DNA from: Plasticicumulans lactativorans
GTDB lineage: Bacteria; Pseudomonadota; Gammaproteobacteria; Competibacterales; Competibacteraceae
DNA: 64,000 bases
Direction of reading: 5' to 3'
NCBI RefSeq assembly: GCF_004341245.1
Contig: NZ_SLWY01000001.1
Coordinates: 124,001 to 188,000 of the forward strand
Shown: one piece after another, positions 21,539 through 32,296 of the stretch
How positions within the stretch are numbered: the stretch's first letter is position 1
How the letters are laid out: every line of letters starts with the position of its first letter
Program-made: the position numbers and the translations under genes
The notes under the pieces: model-generated
What the model was told of the DNA's origin: nothing
Database searches by the model: none
The model's input: only the letters and a program-made list of their open reading frames with translations

Positions 21539-22489
21539 ATGGCCTACCGTCTTCCGCCCATCCACTGCCTGGTGGCCTTCGAGGCCGCGGCGCGGCTCGG
21601 CAGCCTCGCCGCGGCGGCGCGCGAGCTGTACGTGACGCCGAGCGCGGTCAGCCATCGCATCCGCCAGCTCGAGGATGGCCTCGGCATGCGCCTGTTCGCG
21701 CGTGGCGAGCGCGAGCAGCGCCTCACCGCGCGCGGGCGCGACTACCTGCAGAGCGTGCGCCAGGCGCTGCTCGCGCTGAACGCCTACCCGGTGTCGGAGG
21801 CCGGTCGCGCCGCGCGCAGGGCGATCAACCTCGCGGTGCCGGCGACCTTCGCGCGGGCGCTGCTGATCGAGCGCCTGCCGGCCTTCGTCGAGCGTCACCC
21901 CGACGTCGACGTGGTGATGCAGGTGGCGATCCCGCTGCTCGACGTCACCGCCGACGAGCCCGACCTCGAGATCCGCTTCGGCACCGGCGACTACCCGCGC
22001 CTCGCAGTGACGCCGCTGCTCGACGACCGCGTGCTGGTGGTGTGCAGCCCCGACTACCGGCGTCGGCACGGGCCGTTCGAGCACCCGGTCGACCTCGCCC
22101 GCGCGAGCCTGCTGCGCTGCCCGCTCGAGCCCTGGCGGCCGTGGTTCGCCGCCGCCGGGCTCGACTGGCCGGAGCCGCGCGACGGCGTGCAGTTCAGCGA
22201 CCTCGGGCTGATGATGCACGCCGCCGCCTACGGCCAGGGCGTCGCGCTGGCGCGCCAGGTGCTCGCGCGCAACTGGTTCGAGCGCGGCGCGCTGCAGCCG
22301 CTGTTCGACGTCAGCAGCGTCTCGCCGCACGCCTACTACCTCGTCTACCACCACCACGTCGCCGAGCGCGAGGAATGCGCGGCGTTCATCGCCTGGCTCA
22401 GCGAGCAGCGCTGGGACGAACCCGTCCTCGGCCCGGTGGTGCCGCCGCGCGCACCGCAGCCGCTGCGCGACGACCGCTGGGGCTGGTGA
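21539..22489 (+). CDS. LysR-family regulator, GcvA type
   Basis: A 316-residue regulator with an N-terminal winged helix-turn-helix (about 5-65: LPPIHCLVAFEAAARLGSLA, then TPSAVSHRIRQLE) and a periplasmic-binding-protein-like effector domain (about 90-300). The opening residues and linker are of the GcvA/AmpR subgroup. The ATG at 21539 is preferred over the longer open frame because conservation begins there and GAGGG lies about 10 bases upstream. It probably controls the racemase-like gene 129 bases downstream, across a gap with repeated TGAAAACC boxes. Confidence 0.92.
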   Translation: MAYRLPPIHCLVAFEAAARLGSLAAAARELYVTPSAVSHRIRQLEDGLGMRLFARGEREQRLTARGRDYLQSVRQALLALNAYPVSEAGRAARRAINLAVPATFARALLIERLPAFVERHPDVDVVMQVAIPLLDVTADEPDLEIRFGTGDYPRLAVTPLLDDRVLVVCSPDYRRRHGPFEHPVDLARASLLRCPLEPWRPWFAAAGLDWPEPRDGVQFSDLGLMMHAAAYGQGVALARQVLARNWFERGALQPLFDVSSVSPHAYYLVYHHHVAEREECAAFIAWLSEQRWDEPVLGPVVPPRAPQPLRDDRWGW

Positions 22490-22536
22490 AAACCGTTACC
22501 ACACGCTGAAAACCATTGGTCGCGAACGTGAAAAAT
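22487..22536 (+). promoter_or_regulatory. Direct repeats and small palindrome upstream of the racemase-like gene
   Basis: TGAAAACC occurs at 22487-22494 and exactly 20 bases later at 22507-22514; a third degenerate copy, TGAAAAAT, starts at 22529, about 22 bases on. The second overlaps the palindrome ACCA-T-TGGT (22512-22520). The two-helical-turn spacing is what a multimeric LysR regulator would need; binding is inferred, not shown. Confidence 0.4.
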
Positions 22537-22618
22537 GCTCACTCACCCCTGTGCGGCAGCGTTCCTAGAATCCCCGTTCCACAGACCAGAACACGACACC
22601 AGAGACGAGGGGCGCTGC

Positions 22619-23713
22619 ATGCTGGGTGAACGCATCACCATTTCCGAAGTGCAGGTACGGGGCGTGGAACTGCCGCTCGGGCGGCCGCTGCGGCTCGCCG
22701 GCGGCGAACTCACCAGCACGCCGCTGGTGCTGGTCGATCTCGAGACCGATCAGGGCGTCGGCGGCTGCGGCTACGCGTTCTGTTACCAGAGCGTGGCGGT
22801 GAAGCCGCTGGTGGTGCTGCTGCGCGGCCTCTCGGCGCTGCTGGTGGGCGAGGAGCTCGCGCCGCTCGCGATCGAGGCGCGGCTGCGCCGTGAGGTCACC
22901 CTGCTCGGCGCGCAGGGCCTGGTCGGCATTGCGCTGGCGCTGCTCGACACCGCCTGCTGGGATGCCCACGCCAAGGCCCAGGGCCTGCCGCTGGTGCGCC
23001 TGCTCGGCGGCACGCCGCAGCCGGTGCGCGCCTACAACGGCTGCGGCCTCGGCCTGGTCGGCGCCGGCGCGGCGGCCACCGAGGCCGAGGCGCTGCTCGA
23101 AGGCGGCTTCCGCGCGCTCAAGCTGCGCCTCGGCTACCCGACGCTCGCCGAGGACCTCGCCGTGCTGCGCGCGGTGCGCGGCGCGGTCGGCGACGGGGTC
23201 GAACTGATGGTCGACTACAACCAGTGCCTGTCGATCGCCGAGGCGTTCACGCGCGTGCGCGCGCTCGACGACGCCGGGCTCGCCTGGATCGAGGAGCCCA
23301 CGCGCGCCGACGACTTCACCAGCCACGCGCGCATCGCCGCCGCGGCGCGCACGCCGATCCAGCTCGGCGAGAACTGCTGGGGGCCGAGCGAGCTGTCGCG
23401 TGCGCTGGTCGCCGGCGCCAGCGACTACGTGATGCCCGACCCGATGCGCATCGGCGGCGTCACCGGCTGGCTGCGGGCGGCGGCACTCGCCGAGGCCGGC
23501 GGCGTGCCGATGTCCTCGTGCCTGTCGCCCGAACTGAGCGCGCACCTGCTCGGCGTGACCGCCACCGCGCACTGGCTCGAGTACGCCGATTTCGCCGCGC
23601 CGATCCTCTGCGAGGCGCCGCGACTGATCGACGGCCACGTGGTGCCGAGCGAGGCGCCCGGCCACGGCATGCGCTGGGACACGCGCCAGGTCGAGCGCCA
23701 CCGCATCGCCTGA
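22619..23713 (+). CDS. Mandelate racemase/muconate lactonizing enzyme family protein
   Basis: A 364-residue enolase-superfamily enzyme with the capping domain (about 1-125) and barrel (about 130-350). Metal ligands D199, E225 and E251 are present, as are D274 and E321, which match D270 and E317 of Pseudomonas mandelate racemase. However, the second base of the KxK motif is Arg (K168-L-R170) and the partner of D274, normally His297, is C301 in PMSSCLSPE. It should still form the enolate-type intermediate, but the reaction is probably not mandelate racemisation. Start ATG at 22619 has GAGGGG 8 bases upstream. Confidence 0.88.
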   Translation: MLGERITISEVQVRGVELPLGRPLRLAGGELTSTPLVLVDLETDQGVGGCGYAFCYQSVAVKPLVVLLRGLSALLVGEELAPLAIEARLRREVTLLGAQGLVGIALALLDTACWDAHAKAQGLPLVRLLGGTPQPVRAYNGCGLGLVGAGAAATEAEALLEGGFRALKLRLGYPTLAEDLAVLRAVRGAVGDGVELMVDYNQCLSIAEAFTRVRALDDAGLAWIEEPTRADDFTSHARIAAAARTPIQLGENCWGPSELSRALVAGASDYVMPDPMRIGGVTGWLRAAALAEAGGVPMSSCLSPELSAHLLGVTATAHWLEYADFAAPILCEAPRLIDGHVVPSEAPGHGMRWDTRQVERHRIA

Positions 23714-23728
23714 GGCCGTCCGGCGCGC

Positions 23729-25132
<1,404 letters not shown>

Positions 25133-25266
25133 GCGCGAGGCTCCGGTGGAGGCGATGGAGGAACCGGCCTTCCCTTGGGGCGTCTGTTTCGGGGATCATC
25201 ACCGGCCTCGTCCGGGACGCCCCGGGCGAGGCCGGCACTATAGCCAGCCGACGGAGTCCCGAGAAC

Positions 25267-26502
25267 ATGTCGACGGTGTCCCTCGACAAGCGCGAGATCA
25301 AGGTGTTGCTGCTCGAAGGCGTGCATCGCAGCGCGCGCGAGACCTTCGAGGCCGACGGCTACACGCAGATCGAACACCATGACAAGGCCCTGCCCGAGGA
25401 GCGCCTGCTGGAGCGCATCGCCGACGCCTACATCGTCGGCATCCGCTCGCGCACGCAGCTGACCGCGCCGGTGCTCGCCGCGGCGAAGCGGCTGATCGCG
25501 GTCGGCTGCTTCTGCATCGGCACCAACCAGGTCGACCTCGCCGCGGCGCGCGAGCTCGGCGTGCCGGTGTTCAACGCGCCGTTCTCTAACACCCGCAGCG
25601 TCGCCGAACTGGTGCTCGCCGAGGTGGTGATGCTGATGCGCGGCATCCCGGCGAAGAACGCGCTGTGCCACCGCGGCGGCTGGACCAAGTCGGCCGCGGG
25701 CTCGGTGGAGGTGCGCGGCAAGACACTCGGCATCGTCGGCTACGGCCACATCGGCACCCAGGTCGGGGTGCTCGCCGAGGCGCTCGGCATGCGCGTGGTG
25801 TTCCACGACATCGAGGCCAGACTCGCCCTCGGCAGCGCGCAGGCGACGCGCTCGCTCGACGCCCTGCTCGAAGCCGCCGACGTGGTCACGCTGCACGTGC
25901 CGGAGACGGCGCAGACCCGCAACCTGATCGGCGCCGCCGAACTCGCGCGCATGAAGCCGGGCGCGCACCTGATCAACGCCTCGCGCGGCACCGTCGTCGA
26001 CATCGACGCGCTCGCCGCGGCGCTGCAGGCGCAGCACCTCGGCGGCGCGGCGATCGACGTCTTCCCGGTCGAACCCCAGGGCAACGACGACGCGTTCGTC
26101 TCGCCGCTGCGCGCCTTCGACAACGTGCTGCTGACGCCGCACATCGGTGGCAGCACGCTGGAGGCGCAGGAGAACATCGGCTACGAGGTCGCCGGCAAGC
26201 TGGTCAAGTACAGCAACAACGGCTCGACGCTGTCGGCGGTGAACTTCCCCGAGGTCAGCCTGCCGGCGCACCCGGGCAAGCGGCGCCTGCTGCACATCCA
26301 CCGCAACCGGCCCGGCGTGCTGTCGGCGATCAACGACCTGCTCGCGCGCGAAGGCATCAACATCGCCGGCCAGTACCTGCAGACCGACCCGAGCATCGGC
26401 TACGTGGTCATCGACATCGACGACGACGCCCACGCCGGACGCCTCGCGCTGCAGCAGCTGCGCGGCGTCGACGGCACCCTGCGCACGCGCATCCTCTACT
26501 GA
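25267..26502 (+). CDS. serA: D-3-phosphoglycerate dehydrogenase SerA
   Basis: SerA oxidises 3-phosphoglycerate to 3-phosphohydroxypyruvate, the first step of serine synthesis. The 411-residue protein equals the E. coli length. It has the NAD-binding motif GIVGYGHIGTQ (about 158-168), catalytic Arg in NASRGTVVD, the Glu region and H in LTPHIGGST, and a C-terminal ACT domain (about 335-411) used for serine feedback inhibition. The upstream 134-base gap is shared with the divergent 2-hydroxyglutarate dehydrogenase gene. Confidence 0.96.
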   Translation: MSTVSLDKREIKVLLLEGVHRSARETFEADGYTQIEHHDKALPEERLLERIADAYIVGIRSRTQLTAPVLAAAKRLIAVGCFCIGTNQVDLAAARELGVPVFNAPFSNTRSVAELVLAEVVMLMRGIPAKNALCHRGGWTKSAAGSVEVRGKTLGIVGYGHIGTQVGVLAEALGMRVVFHDIEARLALGSAQATRSLDALLEAADVVTLHVPETAQTRNLIGAAELARMKPGAHLINASRGTVVDIDALAAALQAQHLGGAAIDVFPVEPQGNDDAFVSPLRAFDNVLLTPHIGGSTLEAQENIGYEVAGKLVKYSNNGSTLSAVNFPEVSLPAHPGKRRLLHIHRNRPGVLSAINDLLAREGINIAGQYLQTDPSIGYVVIDIDDDAHAGRLALQQLRGVDGTLRTRILY

Positions 26503-26516
26503 GCCGCGACCCCACC

Positions 26517-27338
26517 GTGTACTTCCCGAACCGCGCCGCGTCCCCCGAGCAGATCGAAGTCATCAGCCGCCTGCCGGCGCAGGCGCCCGCGCGCACGCCG
26601 CTGCTGTTCGTGCACGGCGCCTTCGCCGGCGCCTGGTGCTGGGAGGACCACTTCCTCGACTGGTTCGCCGCGCGCGGCCACCCGGCGTACGCGCTGAGCC
26701 TGCGCGGCCATGCCGGCAGCAGCGGCCACGAGCGCCTGCTGTGGAGCGGCCTCGCCGAGTTCGTCGAGGACGTCGCCGGCGTCGCCGCGAGCATCGGCGG
26801 GCCGCTGGTGCTGGTCGGCCACTCGATGGGCGGCATGGTGGTGCAGAAGTACCTGGAGCGGCAGCCGGCCGCCGCCGCGGTGCTGATGGCCTCGGTGCCA
26901 CCGAGCGGGCTCGCCGGCTCGATGCTGCAGTTGCTGTGGCGCGACCCGGTGCTGTGGACCGAGATGGGCCTGGTGCAGGCCGCCGGCCCGCACCTGGCGT
27001 CGCGCAGCACCGCCCGCCGCTCGCTGTTCTCGGTCGACGTCCCCGAGGCCCTGGTGGCGAAGTTCGCCAACCGCTCGCAGCCCGAATCGCAGCGCGTGAT
27101 CGCCGACATGCTCGGCTGGGACCTGCCCGACGTCGCCCGCGTCGGGCGCACGCCGCTGCTGGTGCTGGGCGCGGCCGACGATGCCCTGGTGCCGGTCGCC
27201 GAGGTGCATTACACGGCGCGCCGCTACGGCGCCGAATGCGAGGTGTTCAGTCGTCTGGCGCATGCCATGATGTGCGACAGCGGCTGGCGGCGGGTGGCCG
27301 AATACCTCGGCGGCTGGCTCGACCGGCGCGGACTTTGA
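26517..27338 (+). CDS. Alpha/beta hydrolase
   Basis: A 273-residue alpha/beta-hydrolase-fold protein. HGAFAGAW forms the oxyanion-hole loop, the nucleophile elbow is GHSMGGMV (about residue 101-108), the acid is in GAADDALVP and the His in RLAHAMM. Substrate is unknown; the family includes lipases, esterases and dehalogenases. The GTG at 26517 lies 14 bases after the serA stop and 10 bases separate its end from the next gene, so it is likely co-transcribed with serA. Confidence 0.85.
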   Translation: MYFPNRAASPEQIEVISRLPAQAPARTPLLFVHGAFAGAWCWEDHFLDWFAARGHPAYALSLRGHAGSSGHERLLWSGLAEFVEDVAGVAASIGGPLVLVGHSMGGMVVQKYLERQPAAAAVLMASVPPSGLAGSMLQLLWRDPVLWTEMGLVQAAGPHLASRSTARRSLFSVDVPEALVAKFANRSQPESQRVIADMLGWDLPDVARVGRTPLLVLGAADDALVPVAEVHYTARRYGAECEVFSRLAHAMMCDSGWRRVAEYLGGWLDRRGL

Positions 27339-27348
27339 GGAGGCGAAC

Positions 27349-27882
27349 ATGTCCCTGCGCGATCAGTTGCTGAAGGCCGGCGTGGTGTCGGCGGATGCCG
27401 TCACCAAGGCCGAGAACGAGCGGCGCAAGCAGACGCATCAGGCGAAGAAGGGCCAGCCCGAAGCCAAGACGGCGGAGCAGCAGCGTGCCGCCGAGCAGCG
27501 CGCCCGTCAGCAGGCCGAAGCCGAGGCCAGGCGCCAGCGTGACCGCGAGCTGAACGCGCAGCGCGAGGCCGAGCGCAGGCGCAAGGAGGATCTCGCCCGC
27601 GCCAGGCAGCTGATCGAGGCCAACCGCGTGAACGACCCCAAGGCCGAGGATCGCTACAACTTCACCGACGGGCGCTTCGTGCGCAGCGTGCGCGTCACCG
27701 ATGCGCAGCGCCGGCAGATCGCGATGGGCAAGCTCGGCATCGCGCGCATGGACAACAAGGGCTTCGACTTCGCGCTGGTGCCGCGCGAGGTCGCGCTGAA
27801 GCTGCAGGGCTTCTGCGCCGACCGGGTGGCGCTGCTGTACGAGGAAACCGACACGCTCGAGGACGACGACTGGGCCTGGTGA
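27349..27882 (+). CDS. DUF2058 (YaiL-family) nucleoprotein/polysome-associated-type protein
   Basis: A 177-residue protein matching the DUF2058/YaiL pattern: MSLRDQLLKAGVV at the N terminus, a long highly charged Arg/Glu/Gln-rich helix (about 20-90), then a compact domain with YNFTDGRFVRSVRV. E. coli YaiL has been reported with nucleoprotein or polysome fractions; the molecular role is not known. A GAGG ribosome site precedes the ATG. Its stop overlaps a possible GTG start of the next open frame. Confidence 0.85.
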   Translation: MSLRDQLLKAGVVSADAVTKAENERRKQTHQAKKGQPEAKTAEQQRAAEQRARQQAEAEARRQRDRELNAQREAERRRKEDLARARQLIEANRVNDPKAEDRYNFTDGRFVRSVRVTDAQRRQIAMGKLGIARMDNKGFDFALVPREVALKLQGFCADRVALLYEETDTLEDDDWAW

Positions 27883-27950
27883 GCGCACACACCGGGCCGG
27901 CAGCGTACCGGCGCGGCGGGAAAGGGAAAATCGGGAAACGACACGTGCTG

Positions 27951-28643
27951 ATGACGGCGAAGACATCCATGGGGAACGGGGGAGACGGTACGGCGGATCG
28001 CCTGCGCGGCCGCCGGCGCAATTCGACGCGCTGGAGCCAACGCAGCAAGCTGCTGTTCGTGGGGCTGGTGTTCTGCGTCACCGCGACGATCGTCACGGCG
28101 CTCTATTTCGGCACCCAGATCAAGGTCCTGCGGAGCGACAACGAACGCCTCGGCGCGACGCTGGAGGCGCGCGAGCGCGAGCTGGCGACGCTGCGTCCCG
28201 AGGTCGAGCAGTTGCGGGTCGACGTCGACGCCCTGGTGCAGAAGCGCGTGCCCGGCCTGCGCCCGCTGACCTTCGACCAGGTGATCTCCCTCGACGAGCG
28301 CTACCTGCGCACCGTGGTGTTCTCGGTGGTCAAGCGCGGCGGCAAGAGCCGCTACGAGTACCGCCTGACGATGCGCAACGACAGCGTGCTGGCGATCACC
28401 CCGCGGCTGTCGATCGCGCTGTTCGACCGCCACGGCGTGCACATCGGCGTGGCGCGCATCGGCGTGATGGCCGAGGCCAGCGACCTGATGCCCGACCTGC
28501 AGCCCGGCGAGAGCGTGTCGAAGTCGGGCTTCATCAGCATGGTGTCGGACACCGAGGAGGAGCCCGCCTACTTCCTGCTGCGCGTCGCCGAGCCGGTGGT
28601 CAAGCCCGAGCCGCTGCCGCTGCCGGCCGACGGCAGCGGCTGA
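27951..28643 (+). CDS. Single-pass membrane protein of unknown function
   Basis: About 230 residues with a basic cytoplasmic N terminus, one membrane helix (SKLLFVGLVFCVTATIVTAL), a short periplasmic coiled coil rich in Glu/Arg/Leu, and a beta-rich domain that may resemble immunoglobulin-like folds (YEYRLTMRNDSVLAITPRLS). I do not recognise a family. The start is uncertain: ATG 27951, GTG 27945 and GTG 27879 are in frame; GGGAAA at 27933-27938 favours 27945-27951. It ends the serA-initiated run of rightward genes. Confidence 0.7.
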   Translation: MTAKTSMGNGGDGTADRLRGRRRNSTRWSQRSKLLFVGLVFCVTATIVTALYFGTQIKVLRSDNERLGATLEARERELATLRPEVEQLRVDVDALVQKRVPGLRPLTFDQVISLDERYLRTVVFSVVKRGGKSRYEYRLTMRNDSVLAITPRLSIALFDRHGVHIGVARIGVMAEASDLMPDLQPGESVSKSGFISMVSDTEEEPAYFLLRVAEPVVKPEPLPLPADGSG

Positions 28644-28652
28644 CGCGGCACC

Positions 28653-29555
28653 TCAGCCGCTGCGCGCGCGCTGCGCATCGAAGCTGTAGAGGCCGAGCGC
28701 GCACCAGATGCAGCCGAAGGTGACCGCGTGCGCCGGCGTGAACGGCTCGCCGTAGGCGAGCACCGCGAGCGCCATCTGGCAGCTCGGCGCCAGGTACTGC
28801 AGCAGGCCGAGCGTCGACAGGCGCAGGCGCTTGGCGGCGTTGGCGAACCACAGCAGCGGCAGCGCGGTGATCAGCCCCGCGCCCACGATCAGCAGGTCCT
28901 GTGCCGTGCCGCCGTGCAGGAACACCCCCTCGCCGCGGCCGTCGGCGTAGAGCAGGAAGGCGCCCGCCAGCGGCAGCAGCACCAGGGTCTCGGCGGTCAG
29001 GCCGACCAGCGGCTCGATCGGCGCGAGCTTGCGCAGCAGCCCGTAGCTGCCGAAGGTCAGCGCGAGGCTCAGGGCGATCCACGGCAGCGCGTGCAACTGC
29101 CAGCCGAGGTTCGCCACTCCCAGCGCCGCGACCGCCACCGCCAGCGCCTGCCAGGGGCGCAGCCCTTCCTTCAGCAGCAGCACGCCGAGCAGCACGTTGA
29201 GCAGCGGGTTGATGAAGTAGCCCAGGCTCGCTTCGAGCACGTGGCCGTTCAGCACCGCCCAGATGAAGATCAGCCAGTTGCCGCTCACCAGCAGCGCAGT
29301 GAGCACCAGCAGCCCCATGCGGCGCGGGCTGCGCAGCGTGGCGAGCAGCTCGGCGCCGCGGCCGAACCACAGCACCAGCGCCACGGTGACCAGCACCGAC
29401 CACACTACGCGGTGCGCCACCAACTGCAGCGACGGCACCTGCGCGATCAGCTTCCAGTAGGCCGGCATCAGCCCCCAGGCGAGGAAGGCGAGCACCGCGT
29501 AGGTGACGCCGGCGGCGAGGCCGGTGGCGGGGTCGGTGCGCGACGGCAGCGGCAC
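28653..29555 (-). CDS. rarD: RarD-type EamA/DMT family transporter
   Basis: A 300-residue inner membrane protein with about ten helices and two EamA repeats. AFLAWGLMPAYWK opens the first and SYGLLRKLAPIEPLVGL lies in the second, both typical of RarD (named for chloramphenicol sensitivity; true substrate unsettled). It is transcribed leftward with its start only 2 bases from the acuI stop, so the two are probably co-transcribed. Confidence 0.92.
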   Translation of the reverse strand: MPLPSRTDPATGLAAGVTYAVLAFLAWGLMPAYWKLIAQVPSLQLVAHRVVWSVLVTVALVLWFGRGAELLATLRSPRRMGLLVLTALLVSGNWLIFIWAVLNGHVLEASLGYFINPLLNVLLGVLLLKEGLRPWQALAVAVAALGVANLGWQLHALPWIALSLALTFGSYGLLRKLAPIEPLVGLTAETLVLLPLAGAFLLYADGRGEGVFLHGGTAQDLLIVGAGLITALPLLWFANAAKRLRLSTLGLLQYLAPSCQMALAVLAYGEPFTPAHAVTFGCIWCALGLYSFDAQRARSG

Positions 29556-29557
29556 GC

Positions 29558-30541
29558 TCAGCGGTCCACGTCCACCACCAGGCGCCCGCGCACCCGCCCG
29601 GCGAGCAGCTCCGCCGCGGCGGGGATGGCCTCGGCGAGGCCGATCTCGCGGGTCATCGCGGCGAGCCGCTCCAGGTCGAGCTCGGCGGCGAGCGCGGCCC
29701 AGGCGGCCTCGCGCCGCGGGCGCGGCGCCATCACGCTGTCGATGCCGGCGAGCGTGACCCCGCGCAGGATGAACGGCGCCACCGTGGCCGGGAAATCCAT
29801 GCCGCCGGCGAGCCCGCAGGCGGCGACGGTGCCGCCGTAGCGCGTGCCCGCGCAGACGTTGGCGAGGGTGTGGCTGCCGACGGTATCCACCGCCCCGGCC
29901 CAGCGCTCCTTCATCAGCGGCTTGCCGGCGACGGCGAGCTCGGCGCGGTCGACGATCTCGGCCGCCCCCAGCGCCTGCAGGTAGTCGGCCTCCGCGGTGC
30001 GGCCGGTGGCGGCCAGCACGCGGTAGCCGCGCCGCGCCAGCAGCGCGATCGCCACGCTGCCGACGCCGCCGGCGGCACCGGTGACCAGCACGTCACCCTG
30101 CGCCGGCGTCACTCCGGCGCGCTCCAGCGCCTGCACGCACAGCATCGCGGTGTAGCCGGCGGTGCCGATCGCCATCGCCTGCGCGGTGCCGAAGGCCGCC
30201 GGCAGCGCGATCAGCCAGTCGCCCCTGACGCGCGCCTTCTGCGCGAGCCCGCCCCAGTAGGCTTCACCGACGCCCCAGCCGTTGAGGATCACCACGTCGC
30301 CCGGCTGCCAGCGCGGGTCCGAGCTCGCCTCGACGGTGCCGGCGAAGTCGATGCCCGGCACCATCGGGTAGCGGCGCACCACCGGCGCCTTGCCGGTGAT
30401 CGCGAGCCCGTCCTTGTAGTTGAGCGTGGAGTGCGCCACACGCACCGTGACCTCGCCCTCCGGCAGGGCGGCGTCGTCGAGTTCGGCGATGCGCGCCTCG
30501 ACGCGATCGGCGGGTTTCTCCAGGTAGACGGCCTTGAACAT
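29558..30541 (-). CDS. acuI: AcuI/YhdH-type acrylyl-CoA reductase (MDR family)
   Basis: A 327-residue zinc-independent medium-chain dehydrogenase/reductase. The family reduces acryloyl-CoA to propionyl-CoA with NADPH, detoxifying acrylate from DMSP or propionate metabolism. The catalytic domain shows the [11 protein letters not shown] and [10 protein letters not shown] motifs and the cofactor domain has [12 protein letters not shown]. The match to YhdH/AcuI is strong by pattern. Located between rarD and lplT on the minus strand. Confidence 0.9.
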   Translation of the reverse strand: MFKAVYLEKPADRVEARIAELDDAALPEGEVTVRVAHSTLNYKDGLAITGKAPVVRRYPMVPGIDFAGTVEASSDPRWQPGDVVILNGWGVGEAYWGGLAQKARVRGDWLIALPAAFGTAQAMAIGTAGYTAMLCVQALERAGVTPAQGDVLVTGAAGGVGSVAIALLARRGYRVLAATGRTAEADYLQALGAAEIVDRAELAVAGKPLMKERWAGAVDTVGSHTLANVCAGTRYGGTVAACGLAGGMDFPATVAPFILRGVTLAGIDSVMAPRPRREAAWAALAAELDLERLAAMTREIGLAEAIPAAAELLAGRVRGRLVVDVDR

Positions 30542-30663
30542 GGTGTGCGCTCCGCAGGTTTGCAGGCGGTGGAGCGGCCCGGCGGCGCCGGGCGCGCGAA
30601 GGGGGGCGGGGCGGCGTGCCCGCCGGGGAAGCGGCCGCCGCGCGGCCGCGGACGGCGACGCTC

Positions 30664-31866
30664 TCACCGCTGCCGCCGCCGCGCCACCCACAGCGCGGCG
30701 ATCGCCGCCGACAGCCCGAGCCCGAACAGCGGGGCGATCAGCAGCACCGGCGTGCCGGCGCCGAGCGCGAGCGTGTACAGGCCGAGCATCGCCAGCATCG
30801 CGCCGTTCTCGCCGAGGTTCTGGATGGCGATCGCATGCCCGGCGCCGACGGTTTCCTTGCCGCGTTCCTGCAGCAGCGCGTTCAGCGGCACGATGAAGAA
30901 GCCGCCGCAGGCGCCGACCACCGCGAGCAGCATGTAGGCCGGCCCCAGGCTTTGCACCATCGCCAGCAGCGCGACGGCGATGCCGATGCCGACCCCGGCC
31001 GGCAGTGCGCGCTCGACCTGGTCGAGCCGCACCAGCGCGCCGGCGAGGCCCGCGCCGAGCACGATGCCCACCGCCACCATCGCGTTCAGGTAGGCCGGCG
31101 TGGCGTTGTCGGCGAGGCCCAGCGCCACCGGCACCCAGGCCACCAGCAGGAAGCGCATGGTCACGCCCGAGCCCCAGAACAGGCTGGTGCCGATGACCGA
31201 GAAGCGTGTGTCGGGGTGCTGCCAGAGCGTGCGCACCGCGGCGCTGAAGTCGGCGAACAGCGTGCTCAGCGACGCCCCCGCCAGCGGATGCGCCGGCGGC
31301 AGCCGCGGGATCAGCAGGTTGGCCGCCGCCGCCACCGCGTACACCCCGGCGCACACCGCCAGCGCGCCCGGCACGCTCCAGTCGGCGAGCACGCCGCCGG
31401 CGATCGCCCCGAGCAGGATCGCGGCGATGGTCGACGACTCCATCAGCCCGTTCGCCTTCACCAGTTTGTCGCCCGAGGTCAGCTCGCCGAGGATGCCGTA
31501 CTTCGCCGGCGAGTAGGCCGCCGCGCCGACGCCGATCAGCGCGTAGGCGGCGAACGGGTTGAGCCCCACCAGCAGCCCCGCCGCGCCGGCGAGCTTGAGG
31601 CCGTTGCCGAACAGCATCACCCGGCCCTTCGGCAGGCTGTCGGCGAACGGCCCGGCGAAGGGCGCGAGCAGGATGTACGCCGCGACGAAGAACTGCTGCA
31701 GCAGCGGCGCCGCCCAGCCCGGGTAGGCCTCGTGCTTCAGCAGCGCCAGCGCCGAGAACAGCACCGCGTTGTCGCCGAAGGCCGAGAAGAACTGCGCGAA
31801 CAGCACCGCGGCCATGCCGCGCGACCACAGCGGGCGGACGTCGGGAGAGGGCGAATCCGTGGACAT
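30664..31866 (-). CDS. lplT: Lysophospholipid transporter LplT (MFS)
   Basis: A 400-residue major-facilitator transporter with about twelve helices. The N-terminal [18 protein letters not shown] and the [12 protein letters not shown] segment are LplT hallmarks. LplT flips lysophosphatidylethanolamine from the outer to the inner leaflet so that Aas can re-acylate it. ATG at 31866 has GGAG upstream; the longer open frame to 31950 is unsupported. In E. coli lplT and aas are adjacent; here a small secreted gene lies between them. Confidence 0.93.
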   Translation of the reverse strand: MSTDSPSPDVRPLWSRGMAAVLFAQFFSAFGDNAVLFSALALLKHEAYPGWAAPLLQQFFVAAYILLAPFAGPFADSLPKGRVMLFGNGLKLAGAAGLLVGLNPFAAYALIGVGAAAYSPAKYGILGELTSGDKLVKANGLMESSTIAAILLGAIAGGVLADWSVPGALAVCAGVYAVAAAANLLIPRLPPAHPLAGASLSTLFADFSAAVRTLWQHPDTRFSVIGTSLFWGSGVTMRFLLVAWVPVALGLADNATPAYLNAMVAVGIVLGAGLAGALVRLDQVERALPAGVGIGIAVALLAMVQSLGPAYMLLAVVGACGGFFIVPLNALLQERGKETVGAGHAIAIQNLGENGAMLAMLGLYTLALGAGTPVLLIAPLFGLGLSAAIAALWVARRRQR

Positions 31867-31968
31867 GAGGGCTCCGGGGTGGCGGCGCGCGGCCGGCATG
31901 GGCGCAAAGGATAGGCGATGCCCGCGGCGCGCCGGCAACCGCCGCCGCACACCTTGGCGCGCGCGGCG

Positions 31969-32253
31969 TCAGTCCCGCGTCAGCACGATCACCGCGATGA
32001 TCGCCGGCAGCGCCACCGCGGCGTCGTAGAAGTCCTTGCCGGCGAGCTGGCGCAGGTGCACGACCTGGGTGCCGACGCTCTGCACGGTGCCGGTGAGTTC
32101 CTCGCCGGAGGTGAGCCGCACCGTCACGCGCTTGCCCTGCTGCGCGCCGAGCACGCTCTGGACGGTGTCGTCGGGGCCGACGGCGAGCGGCGCGGCCGTG
32201 GCCGGGGCGGCGAGGGCGGCGAGCAGGGGCAGGACGGGCAGCAGGCGGGTCAT
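31969..32253 (-). CDS. Small secreted protein with Sm-like pattern
   Basis: A 94-residue protein with a clear signal peptide (about 1-20, ending ATA-AP). The mature ~73 residues read as five short strands: [19 protein letters not shown] followed by [22 protein letters not shown]. Gly in strand 2 and the strand spacing resemble the Sm/LSm barrel of Hfq, but there is no RNA-binding motif and it is exported. It lies between lplT and aas on the same strand, 43 bases from aas, so a link to envelope lipid repair is plausible. Function unknown. Confidence 0.7.
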   Translation of the reverse strand: MTRLLPVLPLLAALAAPATAAPLAVGPDDTVQSVLGAQQGKRVTVRLTSGEELTGTVQSVGTQVVHLRQLAGKDFYDAAVALPAIIAVIVLTRD

Positions 32254-32296
32254 CGCGGGTCGGCTCCAGGGGCGGGGAGAGGGCGCGGCGGCGGCT

